Part shown: piece by piece, positions 9,741 to 17,419 of the stretch | Position numbering within the stretch: position 1 is the stretch's first letter | Layout of the letters: each line of letters begins with the position of its first letter | Assembly: GCA_913041895.1 (NCBI GenBank) | Contig: CAJWKQ010000009.1 | Location: forward strand, 1-35,637 | DNA: 35,637 nucleotides | Reading direction: 5' to 3' | DNA from: an uncultured Verrucomicrobiales bacterium | Lineage (GTDB): Bacteria > Verrucomicrobiota > Verrucomicrobiia > Limisphaerales > UBA1100 | Made by a program: the position numbers and the translations under genes | Notes under the pieces: model-generated | What the model was told of the DNA's origin: nothing | Database searches by the model: none | The model's input: only the letters and a program-made list of their open reading frames with translations

Positions 9741-10580
9741 TCAGGAGATTAAGCGGACCAAGTCACGGGCCTTATCATCGGCTCCTTCGAGAATTGAATC
9801 TAGCACCTCTTCGTTGACCTGATGGCATGTCATAACCTGATCCTTGAAATGCTCTCCCCATCCCTCATTGGACTCAGCTGAAAGATCGCTCACGTAATAG
9901 ACCGGGTCAGGTCGAAGTTCACTAATGGGCTCATTCTGTGCGCTAATGGCAGCCCCGATATCCTCGGGCAAATCCCACTCATTACAAACCAAAGCTCCTA
10001 ATTCAGCGTGGTCCCATCCGAATGTTTCCTGTTCTATTTCATGTAGAGGCTTTTGACCTTCAATTGAGGTCTTATATACCTCCACATACTCATTCCCCTT
10101 ACTAGTGGCGATAATCGGCACACTCAAATCTTCCAAAAAACCGGAGGAAAAACAAAGCCCAGCACGTGAAGGATCCACCAAGTTTGCCAAGTCTCGAGCT
10201 ATAACTGCCCTAAGACTGGCATCAAGCCAAAAAGAGCTCAAATTCAGATCGCTAGGGACATCGGTAGGTGTAGCCACTTTTGCCCCTACCATCATAACGA
10301 CACGTTCCAATTCCGACTTACCTAACATGGTGACGGCATGGTCCAGGCCCTTGATTGGGATTTTGGGAGCATAGGCCAAAGAATTGACAGTTCGCATGAC
10401 CTTAGAGGTAAGGTCAGCATCCATACTCATCACTTCAGCAATATCTTTGGAGGTGGCTTTAGGATCACGTAAACGACTTAAGGTTTCAAAAATAGTTTTC
10501 CGAAACCGCGGGAGTTCATAGTCCCCCAAAATCTCATGGAGTCGGGCATGAGGATTTTTTTGTTTTAAGAAGGAGAACAT
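9741..10580 (-). CDS. HDOD domain protein
   Basis: This 279-residue cytoplasmic protein is dominated by an HDOD domain. The typical opening helices are present (LRDPKATSKDIAEVMSMDADLTSKVMRTVNSLAY), followed by the motif IKGLDHAVTMLGKSELERVVMM and the C-terminal part FGWDHAELGALVCNEWDLPEDIGAAI. Where an active HD hydrolase would have His-Asp the sequence reads SGFLEDLSVPII, so it is expected to be a non-catalytic signalling or scaffold domain, as in most HDOD proteins. HDOD proteins are often linked to two-component or cyclic-di-GMP signalling, but no partner domain is fused here. The ATG is 3 bases after the stop of the channel gene, so the two are likely co-transcribed. Confidence 0.8.
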   Translation of the reverse strand: MFSFLKQKNPHARLHEILGDYELPRFRKTIFETLSRLRDPKATSKDIAEVMSMDADLTSKVMRTVNSLAYAPKIPIKGLDHAVTMLGKSELERVVMMVGAKVATPTDVPSDLNLSSFWLDASLRAVIARDLANLVDPSRAGLCFSSGFLEDLSVPIIATSKGNEYVEVYKTSIEGQKPLHEIEQETFGWDHAELGALVCNEWDLPEDIGAAISAQNEPISELRPDPVYYVSDLSAESNEGWGEHFKDQVMTCHQVNEEVLDSILEGADDKARDLVRLIS

Positions 10581-10583
10581 AAC

Positions 10584-11645
10584 TCAGTTTCCACGTGAGG
10601 CGAATTTGGTGGCCAAAATGGATAAAAGTGCACCCAAGCCTAAGTAGCCAATGGTGATATGTGTGATGAGCACAACTTGTCCTGCAACCGTTAGTGGAGA
10701 CACATCTCCAAAACCGAGGGTCGTAAAGGTCACTACACTAAAATAAAGATATGGAATAAAACCACCTGGCAAACCCGAATCACCACCAATTCCTTTCAAA
10801 TGACTGTCTAAGCCCACAGGAGCCATCCATTGATCCATGGCCCAATAGACACAGGAAAAAAACAAAATGTTTAGAGCTAGGAATAGCCCCCAACGCGTCA
10901 TGCTCCGTCCGCATTTTGAAGTAACGTTCCAACCCCAATACAAAAATTGATGTAGTTTGTCCTGATGACGAAATTCATGCAGAAAATTCTCATCAATGAC
11001 ATGCCTACGAACCAAGTATGCCCCGGAAAAATCAATGTCACGAATATCAGTCCCTATCCAATTTGCTTTTATAAAATTGCGCATATTTCGTAACTGAGAT
11101 CGCTGTAAACTGGCGTTGTGAAAACTGACACCCTCAACATTTGTTTCACGCAAATCCGAATCTATCATCTCCGACTGCGAAAAATCGGATTGCATTAGGT
11201 CCGCTCCAAAAAAACGGCTCCGAGCTAGCTTAGTTGCCCGGAAATCAGATCGAATCACTTGTGTTTCCACAAAAGTAGCATCCTCAAGATTTGCATCAAA
11301 AAAATTAGCGGAGGTAATCACACTCATCCCGAATCCAGATTTTTTTGCTGAACAACCCGACAAGTTAGTCCCCTTAAACGTGGCACCAAGGAATTCACCA
11401 TCATCGAGCGTTGCCTTGTACAGGGTTGCCCCGTCAAAATTTGCACTCGGGCATTTAGCTTGAGATAAGTTACAACGACTCATCTCACTATCTGAAAAAT
11501 CAAACCCAGCCAAATCCAGACCTGATAAATCTTGGTCCGTTAGTTTTAAGCCTTTGAGAACCTTACAATCTGCCCCTAAAGGTTCGCCCAATTCTTGAGC
11601 TCTCCTGATTGCTTCTATGATCTCACTGGGCGATTCCTTTTCCAT
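10584..11645 (-). CDS. Pentapeptide-repeat protein fused to a two-TM potassium-channel-like domain
   Basis: The N-terminal half holds tandem pentapeptide repeats of the A(D/N)LxX type (LSGLDLAGFDFSDSEMSRCNLSQAKC, GANLEDA-like units, SRFFGADLMQSDFSQ), forming a right-handed beta-helix. The C-terminal part has a membrane helix (WGLFLALNILFFSCVYWAM), a pore loop FTTLGFGDVSP matching the K+-channel filter T-x-G-Y/F-G-D, and a second helix ending near the C-terminus: an Ion_trans_2 channel. The track begins at a TTG. I prefer the ATG at 11645 (MEKESPSEII), which has GGAGG 12 bases upstream, giving 353 residues. It is transcribed away from mntR across about 100 bases and is followed 3 bases later by the HDOD gene. 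Ion selectivity and the role of the repeats are inferred. Confidence 0.8.
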   Translation of the reverse strand: MEKESPSEIIEAIRRAQELGEPLGADCKVLKGLKLTDQDLSGLDLAGFDFSDSEMSRCNLSQAKCPSANFDGATLYKATLDDGEFLGATFKGTNLSGCSAKKSGFGMSVITSANFFDANLEDATFVETQVIRSDFRATKLARSRFFGADLMQSDFSQSEMIDSDLRETNVEGVSFHNASLQRSQLRNMRNFIKANWIGTDIRDIDFSGAYLVRRHVIDENFLHEFRHQDKLHQFLYWGWNVTSKCGRSMTRWGLFLALNILFFSCVYWAMDQWMAPVGLDSHLKGIGGDSGLPGGFIPYLYFSVVTFTTLGFGDVSPLTVAGQVVLITHITIGYLGLGALLSILATKFASRGN

Positions 11646-11745
11646 TGATTTAGGATGCCTCCTTCTCGCTAATCTAATTAAAAAATGCTTTTTCTCAAGC
11701 AAAATGCGCGTTGCCACAATCAATAGTAATACATAAAATAAAAGT

Positions 11746-12168
11746 GTGACCGGAAACCCAAGCCAGAGTGCAGAAGACTATCTCGAACGCATTCATGAAC
11801 TCATTGAGAGCAAGGGCACTGCTCATGTGGCGGATATTGCCCAGTCTCTGGGAGTCGGAAAGCCCAGCGTTACGAGCATGGTGCAAAAACTGGCCGATGA
11901 AGGGTATCTCAATTACGAGAAATATCGCTCCCTTACGCTGACTGATAGCGGTCGTTCTATCGCCAAGCGCATCCGTGATCGACACAAGGTGCTAGCTGAA
12001 TTCTTCACTCTCCTCGACTTGGATGATAAAACGCAAGCGCGTGATATTGAGGGTATCGAACATCATCTGAGTAGTGAAACCCTTGACACCTTTGCCGATC
12101 TCTCGGAATTTTTCATACAAAACCCAAAGGTACTCGAACAGTTCAAGTCTAAACGCCCTACTCATTAA
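11746..12168 (+). CDS. mntR: DtxR-family metalloregulator, MntR type
   Basis: This 140-residue protein matches Bacillus subtilis MntR nearly end to end. A winged helix-turn-helix (VADIAQSLGVGKPSVTSMVQKLADEGYL) is followed by the dimerisation helices. All MntR metal ligands have counterparts: Asp and Glu in SAEDYLERIH (about 11 and 14), His in DRHKVL (about 80), and Glu, Glu, His in IEGIEHHLS (about 102, 105, 106). It lacks the SH3-like C-terminal domain of DtxR, which also fits MntR. Manganese-dependent repression is the family role. The start is GTG; an in-frame TAA four codons upstream rules out anything longer, and no good ribosome binding site is visible. No manganese transporter gene lies in the window, so its targets must be elsewhere. 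Confidence 0.9.
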   Translation: MTGNPSQSAEDYLERIHELIESKGTAHVADIAQSLGVGKPSVTSMVQKLADEGYLNYEKYRSLTLTDSGRSIAKRIRDRHKVLAEFFTLLDLDDKTQARDIEGIEHHLSSETLDTFADLSEFFIQNPKVLEQFKSKRPTH

Positions 12169-12179
12169 AACTCTTCCAA

Positions 12180-12824
12180 GTGCAGAAAAAATCCTGGATA
12201 GATATCAGCGTCCCCGTCCGGAACGGGATGGTTCATTGGCCCGGAGATCCTGGCTTTGAATCGCGCCTCGAAAAGAAAATAGGCGATGAAAATGGCAGTC
12301 CCTGTAATCTAACTCATCTAAATATGAGTGCCCACACCGGCACACATATGGATGCCCCCCGTCATTTCATTGCCGGAGGAGATACCATGGAGAGCATGCC
12401 GCTAGAGGCCGCCATGGGTCCATGCCGAGTCATTGAAATACATGATTCGACCGCTATCACATCTTCTGAACTGGAGCCTCACCAACTTCAAAGGAACGAA
12501 AGAGTCCTTTTTAAAACACGTAATTCTAGTCGCAGTTGGCAAAATGACGATTTCGATAAGGACTTCATCTATATCTCACAAGACGGAGCCCGCCACATTA
12601 CTGCCAGAGGAGTCCAAACCGTTGGGGTCGACTACCTCAGCGTGGGCGGGTTCAAGAAGGATGGAGTAGAAACACACGTGGAATTGCTTGGGGCTAAAGT
12701 GTGGATTATTGAAGGCCTGCACCTAAATAAAATTGAACCGGGTAAATATGATCTAGCATGTCTGCCCCTAAAAATTGTTGGCAGCGATGGGGCACCCGCC
12801 CGTGCAGCCCTACGTCCCCAATAA
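12180..12824 (+). CDS. Cyclase / kynurenine formamidase-like metal hydrolase
   Basis: This 214-residue protein belongs to the cyclase family (PF04199). The metal-binding signature HTGTHMDAPRHF matches H-x-G-T-H-x-D-x-P-x-H, the N-terminus (WIDISVPVRNGMVHWPGDPGF) is typical of KynB-like enzymes, and VGVDYLSVG is a second family block. KynB hydrolyses N-formylkynurenine, but relatives act on other amides and esters, and no tryptophan-degradation genes are nearby, so the substrate is open. No signal peptide is seen; it should be cytoplasmic. The start is GTG, 11 bases after mntR. The stop overlaps the next start (TAATG), so it is translationally coupled to the SDR gene. Confidence 0.8.
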   Translation: MQKKSWIDISVPVRNGMVHWPGDPGFESRLEKKIGDENGSPCNLTHLNMSAHTGTHMDAPRHFIAGGDTMESMPLEAAMGPCRVIEIHDSTAITSSELEPHQLQRNERVLFKTRNSSRSWQNDDFDKDFIYISQDGARHITARGVQTVGVDYLSVGGFKKDGVETHVELLGAKVWIIEGLHLNKIEPGKYDLACLPLKIVGSDGAPARAALRPQ

Positions 12825-13645
12825 TGCGCATCCTTATTCTTGGTTACGGCTACGTTGGACAACCTCTGGCAAAGGAATTAATAGAATTAGACTACGAGGT
12901 GCACGCCGCTCGTCGTAGCCCTCTGAGTATTGAAGGGGCAAAAACACATCAGGTTGATATAACTCAACGTGACTCTTTCGAATTTCTCCCCCGTAATTTT
13001 GACTGGATTATCTTTTGCGCTTCTTCAGCACGAGGTAATGCGGAAGCACATCGCTCAGTGTTTGTTGATGGGATAAATAATCTCATCGACTGGGTGGGTG
13101 AAACTTCTGCACGGATTCTTTTTACCAGCAGCACCAACGTTTATCCACACACTAACGGTAATTGGGTAGATGAGAATACACCCCAACAACCGGTTGCAGG
13201 AACGGCTCAAAATCTTGTCGATGCTGAAACTGCATTAATGCAGTCTGACATCACTTGCTCCATCCTCCGGGTGGCGGGCATTTATGGTCCTGACCGCGGC
13301 TATTTTTATCGTCAACTGCTCAATAATGAAGCGGTAGTCACAGACAAGGGCAAGAGATGGATGAACATGATTCACCGTGATGATGTTGTTGGTGCCATTC
13401 TAGCTGCGATGAAAATCCAGCTGGGCGTTTATAATACCTGCGATGATAAACCTGTCACTCAAGGGGAGTTTTATGAGTGGCTGACTAACCGGCTCGGGAA
13501 ACCCATGCCGCCGGAGGGTGAAGTAACTAACCAGAAAAGAGCAACCACCAGTAAACGTGTGTCCAACAAGAAACTAAAGGCAGCGGGGTGGACTCTGAAT
13601 TACCCCACTTTTAGGGAAGGTTACGAAACTCTTATTACAGGGTAG
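12824..13645 (+). CDS. Atypical SDR / NAD(P)-dependent epimerase-like protein
   Basis: The N-terminal Rossmann motif is clear (MRILILGYGYVGQPLAKEL, G-x-G-x-x-G), followed by the WIIFCASSARG and ILFTSSTNVYP strands of the extended SDR fold and the RVAGIYGPDRG block. At the place where classical SDRs have Tyr-x-x-x-Lys the sequence reads TAQNLVDAE, so the catalytic Tyr-Lys pair seems absent, as in atypical SDRs of the YeeZ type. It may bind NAD(P) without classical dehydrogenase chemistry. The track start at 12758 lies inside the cyclase gene; ATG at 12824 begins exactly at the Rossmann strand and overlaps the cyclase stop by one base. The product is 273 residues. It converges on the DUF721 gene with 15 bases between. 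Confidence 0.8.
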   Translation: MRILILGYGYVGQPLAKELIELDYEVHAARRSPLSIEGAKTHQVDITQRDSFEFLPRNFDWIIFCASSARGNAEAHRSVFVDGINNLIDWVGETSARILFTSSTNVYPHTNGNWVDENTPQQPVAGTAQNLVDAETALMQSDITCSILRVAGIYGPDRGYFYRQLLNNEAVVTDKGKRWMNMIHRDDVVGAILAAMKIQLGVYNTCDDKPVTQGEFYEWLTNRLGKPMPPEGEVTNQKRATTSKRVSNKKLKAAGWTLNYPTFREGYETLITG

Positions 13646-13660
13646 CGGAAATTCTGGTTT

Positions 13661-14131
13661 TTATCCGACTCGAAACGATATTCGTGCAATCAGATTTGGC
13701 CCAAAAGCATGCTGAAGCCGTTGCAAAATTTCACGACGACGATAACGGACAATTTCGCTTAACCACACGTTACTATCCACATTCACAAACAAGGTGCCCT
13801 TACGAATACCCACTGGCCGAGCATGGGCCGTAATGGCCGGATCTATCAATTCGTACCATACTTTACTGATCTCTGCCTCACTCTGGCGACGTTCCATCCC
13901 AAGCTTTTTCATTACTGCAGGCATAAGATCTGCAGTATGGCGGGCATGATCCGTGCGGGCCTTTTCCTGATTAGTGAGATCCACTCCTCGCCATTGGGCT
14001 AATATACTCCTAGCCGCCCGGGTGGGCGTATGGGCACTAACTGGTTGAACACGCTTACCTGTCATTGGCAAAAGATGAGTCTGCCATAAAACAGCCTCTG
14101 ACAAAGAAGGGGTTATCCCAGTAACAAACAT
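13661..14131 (-). CDS. DUF721 / DciA-like protein
   Basis: The C-terminal half matches the DUF721 (DciA) domain: a helix with RQSEAEISKVWYELIDPAITAHARPVGIRKGTLFVNVDSNVWLSEIVRYRRREILQRLQHAFG, where L-x-V-x-V-x-x-x-x-W-x-x-E-L-like spacing and the final I-x-F-R-V-G are typical. DciA is the loader or partner of the replicative helicase DnaB in most bacteria lacking DnaC. The N-terminal 50 residues (RAARSILAQWRGVDL) are variable and partly basic, as usual for this family. The ATG at 14131 has no evident ribosome binding site; a start at residue 23 (MTGKRVQPV) is possible. No dnaA, gyrase or recF gene lies next to it here. Confidence 0.7.
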   Translation of the reverse strand: MFVTGITPSLSEAVLWQTHLLPMTGKRVQPVSAHTPTRAARSILAQWRGVDLTNQEKARTDHARHTADLMPAVMKKLGMERRQSEAEISKVWYELIDPAITAHARPVGIRKGTLFVNVDSNVWLSEIVRYRRREILQRLQHAFGPNLIARISFRVG

Positions 14132-14184
14132 AAATTAGTTAACGAGGCATAACCTGTTAAATACTCTCCAATTAAAGTAATTAA

Positions 14185-14204
14185 AAACGCTAAATAACGC
14201 GTTT
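14185..14204 (-). terminator. Possible weak Rho-independent terminator
   Basis: AAACGC and GCGTTT form a 6-base-pair stem with an 8-base loop. On the minus strand the stem runs into GCGTTTTTAATTAC, giving a short T-tract. It would end transcription of the small membrane-protein gene before the DUF721 gene. The stem is short and the area AT-rich, so this is a tentative call. The surrounding gap (14132-14316) also contains a GACCAA/TTGGTC inverted repeat at 14263-14279 and a second TTGGTCTG copy at 14285-14292, neither of known meaning. Confidence 0.35.
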
Positions 14205-14316
14205 AATACTAATCACCTTAATAACTCTTAAAATGTGAAAAACAGTTTTCTCCACGGGTTGTGACCAAAAAAGTTGGTCTGGAATTGGTCTGAAGAATAT
14301 CGATTAATTATGATTA

Positions 14317-14637
14317 TCAGGTTTCGGGGTCTTCTTTTTCTTTCAAGTCTTCTGGATATGCCCATTTACCTAAAACCCGTCTACCATAGCGGTTATCTTC
14401 GGTCTCTTTATTTGGTCTTTTCTCCTCTTGTGGATGGACGATATTCTGCCACCATTGCCAATCGCTTATCGAATCTGAATTACAACCGTCTTCTGGATGC
14501 TCTCTTGCAAGTCGTTGGTATTTCCTCAATCGCTCTGAGAATAAGTAACCTCCAATAACATATCCTATAAGTAGCCCAATAGGTATACCTAAAATAAGTC
14601 CACCTAAAATCTCTTTTAAATATTCCACAGCATCCAT
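14317..14637 (-). CDS. Small membrane protein with glycine-rich helix
   Basis: This 106-residue protein is not recognised. After a short amphipathic start (MDAVEYLKEI) there is one long hydrophobic segment with regular glycines (LGGLILGIPIGLLIGYVIGGYLF, about 11-33), resembling a glycine-zipper membrane helix or tight hairpin. It is followed by a basic stretch (RLRKYQRLAREH) and a hydrophilic, Trp- and charge-rich tail. The pattern suggests an inner-membrane anchor with a cytoplasmic tail. It stands alone with about 185 bases after it and 300 before it. The composition pattern favours a real gene over a chance ORF, but there is no clear ribosome binding site and no homologue I can name. Confidence 0.5.
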   Translation of the reverse strand: MDAVEYLKEILGGLILGIPIGLLIGYVIGGYLFSERLRKYQRLAREHPEDGCNSDSISDWQWWQNIVHPQEEKRPNKETEDNRYGRRVLGKWAYPEDLKEKEDPET

Positions 14638-14941
14638 AACAAGACTCTAGTTAAGCTCTTACTTTCCGACCAGAGTATTAATGTAAGAATAATTCTTCAA
14701 CTCAAGCCTATACCTTGTCAGAGTTTATGATAAACAAGCCACGACTTGAACAAACCAGAGCCAAAAACTATAGGTCATCCGCGCTTCCAAACTTCAATCC
14801 GCTTCATTGTTATTCAGGCAATCAACCCTTCGTGTTAACAAGACATACCCTGCGCAACCTTGACCCTGCAACAAGCACTGTGATACATAATGGTCGGCCA
14901 CTGTTATGTGGCTTTCTGCCAGGGAGGTTTGGAACAACAAA
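14638..14941. other. Intergenic region between the small membrane gene and nrdR
   Basis: About 300 bases without a convincing gene. The ORFs listed at 14715-14981 and 14794-14976 look like chance frames: low complexity, no family resemblance, and the first runs into nrdR in another frame. The region should hold divergent promoters. Near the nrdR side TTGACC at 14860 could be a -35 element, with CATAAT at 14886 as -10, but the spacing of 20 bases is long. An imperfect inverted repeat lies at 14885-14909, and AGGGAGG at 14921-14927 is a candidate ribosome binding site for nrdR, 14 bases from the ATG. Confidence 0.5.
14885..14909 (+). promoter_or_regulatory. Inverted repeat / RNA hairpin upstream of nrdR
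   Basis: ACATAATGGT and ACTGTTATGT flank CGGCC. As DNA, 8 of 10 positions are symmetric; as RNA the two remaining positions make G-U pairs, giving a continuous 10-base-pair stem with a 5-base loop. It ends 32 bases before the nrdR ATG. It might be a 5' leader hairpin or an operator. It does not resemble the NrdR box, so autoregulation is not implied. Confidence 0.35.
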
Positions 14942-15427
14942 ATGCGTTGTCCGAAGTGCGGTTGTGTCGAGGACAAGGTGATTGATTCACGCTCTTCAAA
15001 AGAGGGCGCTATTATTCGCCGCCGTCGTGAATGCGACGAATGCCAGAATCGCTTTACTACCTATGAGCAGATAGAACACCAGCGGTTGATGGTGGTAAAA
15101 CGGGACGGCCGCAGGGAGGAATTTTCACGGGAAAAGCTTTTTTCCGGTATCTCCAAAGCCTGCCAAAAACGCCCTATCAGCCAACAGGTCATTGAGGATT
15201 TAACGCAGCGTATTTATGATACCATTTCAGAGGAATACACTGAGGAAATCCCAGGCATTATGATTGGTGAAGCCGTCATGAATGGACTTCGTGAGATCGA
15301 TCAGGTGGCCTACGTACGATACGCAAGCGTGTATCGCCGTTTTGAGGAGGCGGACGATTTTGTCCAAGCAGTAAAGAAACTGGAAACAAAGCATGATTCA
15401 GCTACATACCGATTGCCTGGTTTTTGA
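14942..15427 (+). CDS. nrdR: Transcriptional repressor NrdR
   Basis: NrdR represses ribonucleotide reductase genes in response to ATP/dATP. The N-terminal zinc ribbon has both Cys pairs (MRCPKCGC and CDECQNRFTTYE), with the invariant VIDSRSSKEGAIIRRRREC between. The ATP-cone follows (VVKRDGRREEFSREKLFSGISKAC ... GEAVMNGLREIDQVAYVRYASVYRRFEE). The product is 161 residues, a normal length. The track start at 14906 adds 12 residues; the family begins at the M-R/K-C-P motif, so ATG 14942 is chosen. The 3' end overlaps the next gene by 35 bases in another frame. No nrdAB genes are in the window. Confidence 0.95.
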   Translation: MRCPKCGCVEDKVIDSRSSKEGAIIRRRRECDECQNRFTTYEQIEHQRLMVVKRDGRREEFSREKLFSGISKACQKRPISQQVIEDLTQRIYDTISEEYTEEIPGIMIGEAVMNGLREIDQVAYVRYASVYRRFEEADDFVQAVKKLETKHDSATYRLPGF

Positions 15428-15950
15428 AACCTCAGAAGGCGAGTCCATCCCATGTTCTGCTCACGATGTAACTATCGAGTTATTAGGGGATGCGGTTAAC
15501 GAAATTGAACCCAGTTTGATTACTGAGGCAACCGAAGCGGTTCTCTACCATTTTAAAATAGATCTCGACCGAACCTCCATTAAAGTATCTGAATTTACCG
15601 TAGCACTGGAGCAGATTCTTCGTGGGTTCGGCTACAAGGTCATGGCCGCTGATGAAAAGGAATCAGATTTTAATTCTGCTGAAACTGATCTCCATCATTT
15701 AGCTCATCAAGCCGGTGAAGGCTTAGAGGTGGTTTTCTTTTGCACGTTGCGAAATCAGATTCACGCCGATCTGCATGGCAAACCGGAGATGCTCAAAGTA
15801 AAAGGACTTCGTGAAGCGGTAAACAAACTCACCGGCACCAAAAACTGGGGGCCCCGTTCGCAAAAACTCAATGATCAGATTGTCGATTATCTGCGTGATA
15901 TTGTTTCCAAACATCAGCAGGAAGCCAAACTCACGCTCATGATCGTGTAG
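15393..15950 (+). CDS. Conserved-looking hypothetical protein overlapping nrdR
   Basis: This 185-residue protein is not recognised. It starts at an ATG inside the end of nrdR and overlaps it by 35 bases, and hinT begins 1 base after its stop, so it is almost certainly translated as part of an nrdR-hinT operon. The protein is soluble and acidic, with no signal peptide or membrane helix. The stretch around ITEATEAVLYHFKIDL...KVSEFTVALEQILRGFGYKV looks like a compact helical domain, weakly reminiscent of an ATP-cone, and the C-terminus (GLREAVNKLTGTKNWGPRSQKLNDQIVDYLRDI) is helical and basic. The position beside nrdR suggests, but does not show, a role connected with nucleotide metabolism or its control. 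Confidence 0.7.
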   Translation: MIQLHTDCLVFETSEGESIPCSAHDVTIELLGDAVNEIEPSLITEATEAVLYHFKIDLDRTSIKVSEFTVALEQILRGFGYKVMAADEKESDFNSAETDLHHLAHQAGEGLEVVFFCTLRNQIHADLHGKPEMLKVKGLREAVNKLTGTKNWGPRSQKLNDQIVDYLRDIVSKHQQEAKLTLMIV

Positions 15951-15951
15951 C

Positions 15952-16290
15952 ATGACTTTGTTTGAGAAAATTATCGCTCGCGAAATCCCTGCAGATATTA
16001 TTTATGAGGATGACCTTGTCATAGCCTTTAATGACATAAATCCAAAGGCTCCCACCCACGTCCTCATCATTCCGAAAAAACCTATCCCACGCATTGCCGA
16101 AGCCCAACCGGAGGATCATCAGGTTCTGGGGCATCTGCTATTAAAAGCTAGCGAAGTCGCGGGCGAACTTGGGTTGCACGAAAAGGGATTCCGTTTGGTC
16201 TTTAACAATGGCGCCGATGCCGGCGAAACGGTGCCGCATATGCATTTGCACATCTTGGGTGGTCGTGAGATGACCTGGCCCCCGGGCTAA
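15952..16290 (+). CDS. hinT: HIT-family purine nucleoside phosphoramidase (HinT-like)
   Basis: This 112-residue protein carries the histidine triad HMHLHILGG at the C-terminus and the usual N-terminal core TLFEKIIAREIPADIIYEDDLVIAFNDINPKAPTHVLIIPKKPI, a near-textbook HinT/PKCI sequence. The family hydrolyses adenosine 5'-phosphoramidates and acyl-adenylates in the cytoplasm. The ATG lies 1 base after the preceding stop, so it is the last gene of the nrdR operon. It converges on the cytochrome c gene with only 1 base between the two stop codons. Confidence 0.92.
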   Translation: MTLFEKIIAREIPADIIYEDDLVIAFNDINPKAPTHVLIIPKKPIPRIAEAQPEDHQVLGHLLLKASEVAGELGLHEKGFRLVFNNGADAGETVPHMHLHILGGREMTWPPG

Positions 16291-16291
16291 T

Positions 16292-17398
16292 CTACCTCTT
16301 CTTCAGAGAGGCCAGATATTCGATCAAATCCACCAGTTCACTCTCTTTCATTGTGAGGTGTAAACCCGGCGGCATTAATGAAACTGGCTGTTGCACGCGG
16401 CTTTTCACATTCTCCTTTGCATGCCTAGTAGCCACCCCGGTCGGTCCTTTTACAGAAATCTCCTCAGTTGTTTCACTTTCGATAATACCGTAAGCCACAT
16501 TGCCATCTTTCATAGTCACCAGCCAAGCCTCGTAACCAAAGGAAATCCCCGCGCTGGGATCCAGAATTGCCGTGTACAATTCCTCTTTTGGCAGCTTACT
16601 GCCAATCTCTGTCAGTGCAGGCCCAACATCAATACCCTGATCGCCCACCTTGTGGCAGCGAGCACAAGTCACCGCCTCACGAAAAAACACCTTTGCACCA
16701 TTGGCCACATCCCCCTTGCGGTTAACCAGTTCTGATATTGGTGGAAGTGGTTTGGCATTTTTCCCGAACGGCAAAGGCAAAACCTTGGCTGCCTCTTTCT
16801 TGATACCATCCCAGCGCACCGTGCTCAGCGCCATACTGGCAGTAAATTTTGCGCTCTGAGGCAATTTGCCCGATTTGGCTAATTTGAGAATCTGTTTTGC
16901 TCCCGCCTCAAAATTAACCAACCCTTTAATAGCTTCTTGACGGACATTGTTGTGGACCTTTGTTTCAGTCACCAAAGGTACGAGTAATCCAATAACTTTC
17001 TGGTTATTGCTGCTTCCTAAAGCTTTGGACACCGCCACCGCCTGCCTTGCATCCTTACCGTGTAAAATCGCAGTCAACTCCTTTTGCCCTTCGCCACCAA
17101 GCACCATGCCCAATGCCTCTATACCAGCCGGATCGGACGGATGCTTTATCACCACATCCAACAAATCTGTTTCACGGCCTTTTACCCCAAATTTTTTGAC
17201 CAATTCCACAAAGCGCGTCTCCCCGCGGGTAGCATTCAATATCTGGCCAAGAACCATTTTGAGACGCTCATTGCCATTCACTACGTCAGGATCCAGACGG
17301 CTCAATGCCTCAATCATCGTATTCACTTTTTCTGGTGTCAGTTTATCTGCGGCAAAAGTCGTGAACACCAAAAGCAACATCGCTATAAACCACTTCAC
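16292..17398 (-). CDS. HEAT-repeat cytochrome c protein with PVC-type heme-binding domain
   Basis: A signal peptide (MKWFIAMLLLVFTTFAADK) leads into HEAT-like helical repeats (about 25-215) and then a PVC-type heme-binding domain (TIGR02603-like). The heme motif CARCH is at about 245-249 and a likely distal Met lies in LMPPGL (about 342). The region DVGPALTEIGSKLPKEELYTAILDPSAGISFGYE is highly typical. It should be an exported electron carrier. In many PVC proteins this module is fused to the dehydrogenase-HEAT part encoded by the upstream gene; here it is a separate 368-residue protein with its own signal peptide. It begins at GTG, 21 bases after a terminator, with AGGA nearby as a ribosome binding site. 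Confidence 0.85.
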   Translation of the reverse strand: MKWFIAMLLLVFTTFAADKLTPEKVNTMIEALSRLDPDVVNGNERLKMVLGQILNATRGETRFVELVKKFGVKGRETDLLDVVIKHPSDPAGIEALGMVLGGEGQKELTAILHGKDARQAVAVSKALGSSNNQKVIGLLVPLVTETKVHNNVRQEAIKGLVNFEAGAKQILKLAKSGKLPQSAKFTASMALSTVRWDGIKKEAAKVLPLPFGKNAKPLPPISELVNRKGDVANGAKVFFREAVTCARCHKVGDQGIDVGPALTEIGSKLPKEELYTAILDPSAGISFGYEAWLVTMKDGNVAYGIIESETTEEISVKGPTGVATRHAKENVKSRVQQPVSLMPPGLHLTMKESELVDLIEYLASLKKR

Positions 17399-17419
17399 GG
17401 CTATATCCTAACGCCATAC

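Noticed and set aside
14132-14316. AT-rich gap next to the DciA-like gene considered as a replication origin
   Set aside because: No clear DnaA boxes and no dnaA, dnaN, recF or gyrB nearby; AT-richness alone is not enough.
14715-14981. 88-residue ORF upstream of nrdR
   Set aside because: Overlaps the start of nrdR in another frame, no recognisable pattern and no clear ribosome binding site.
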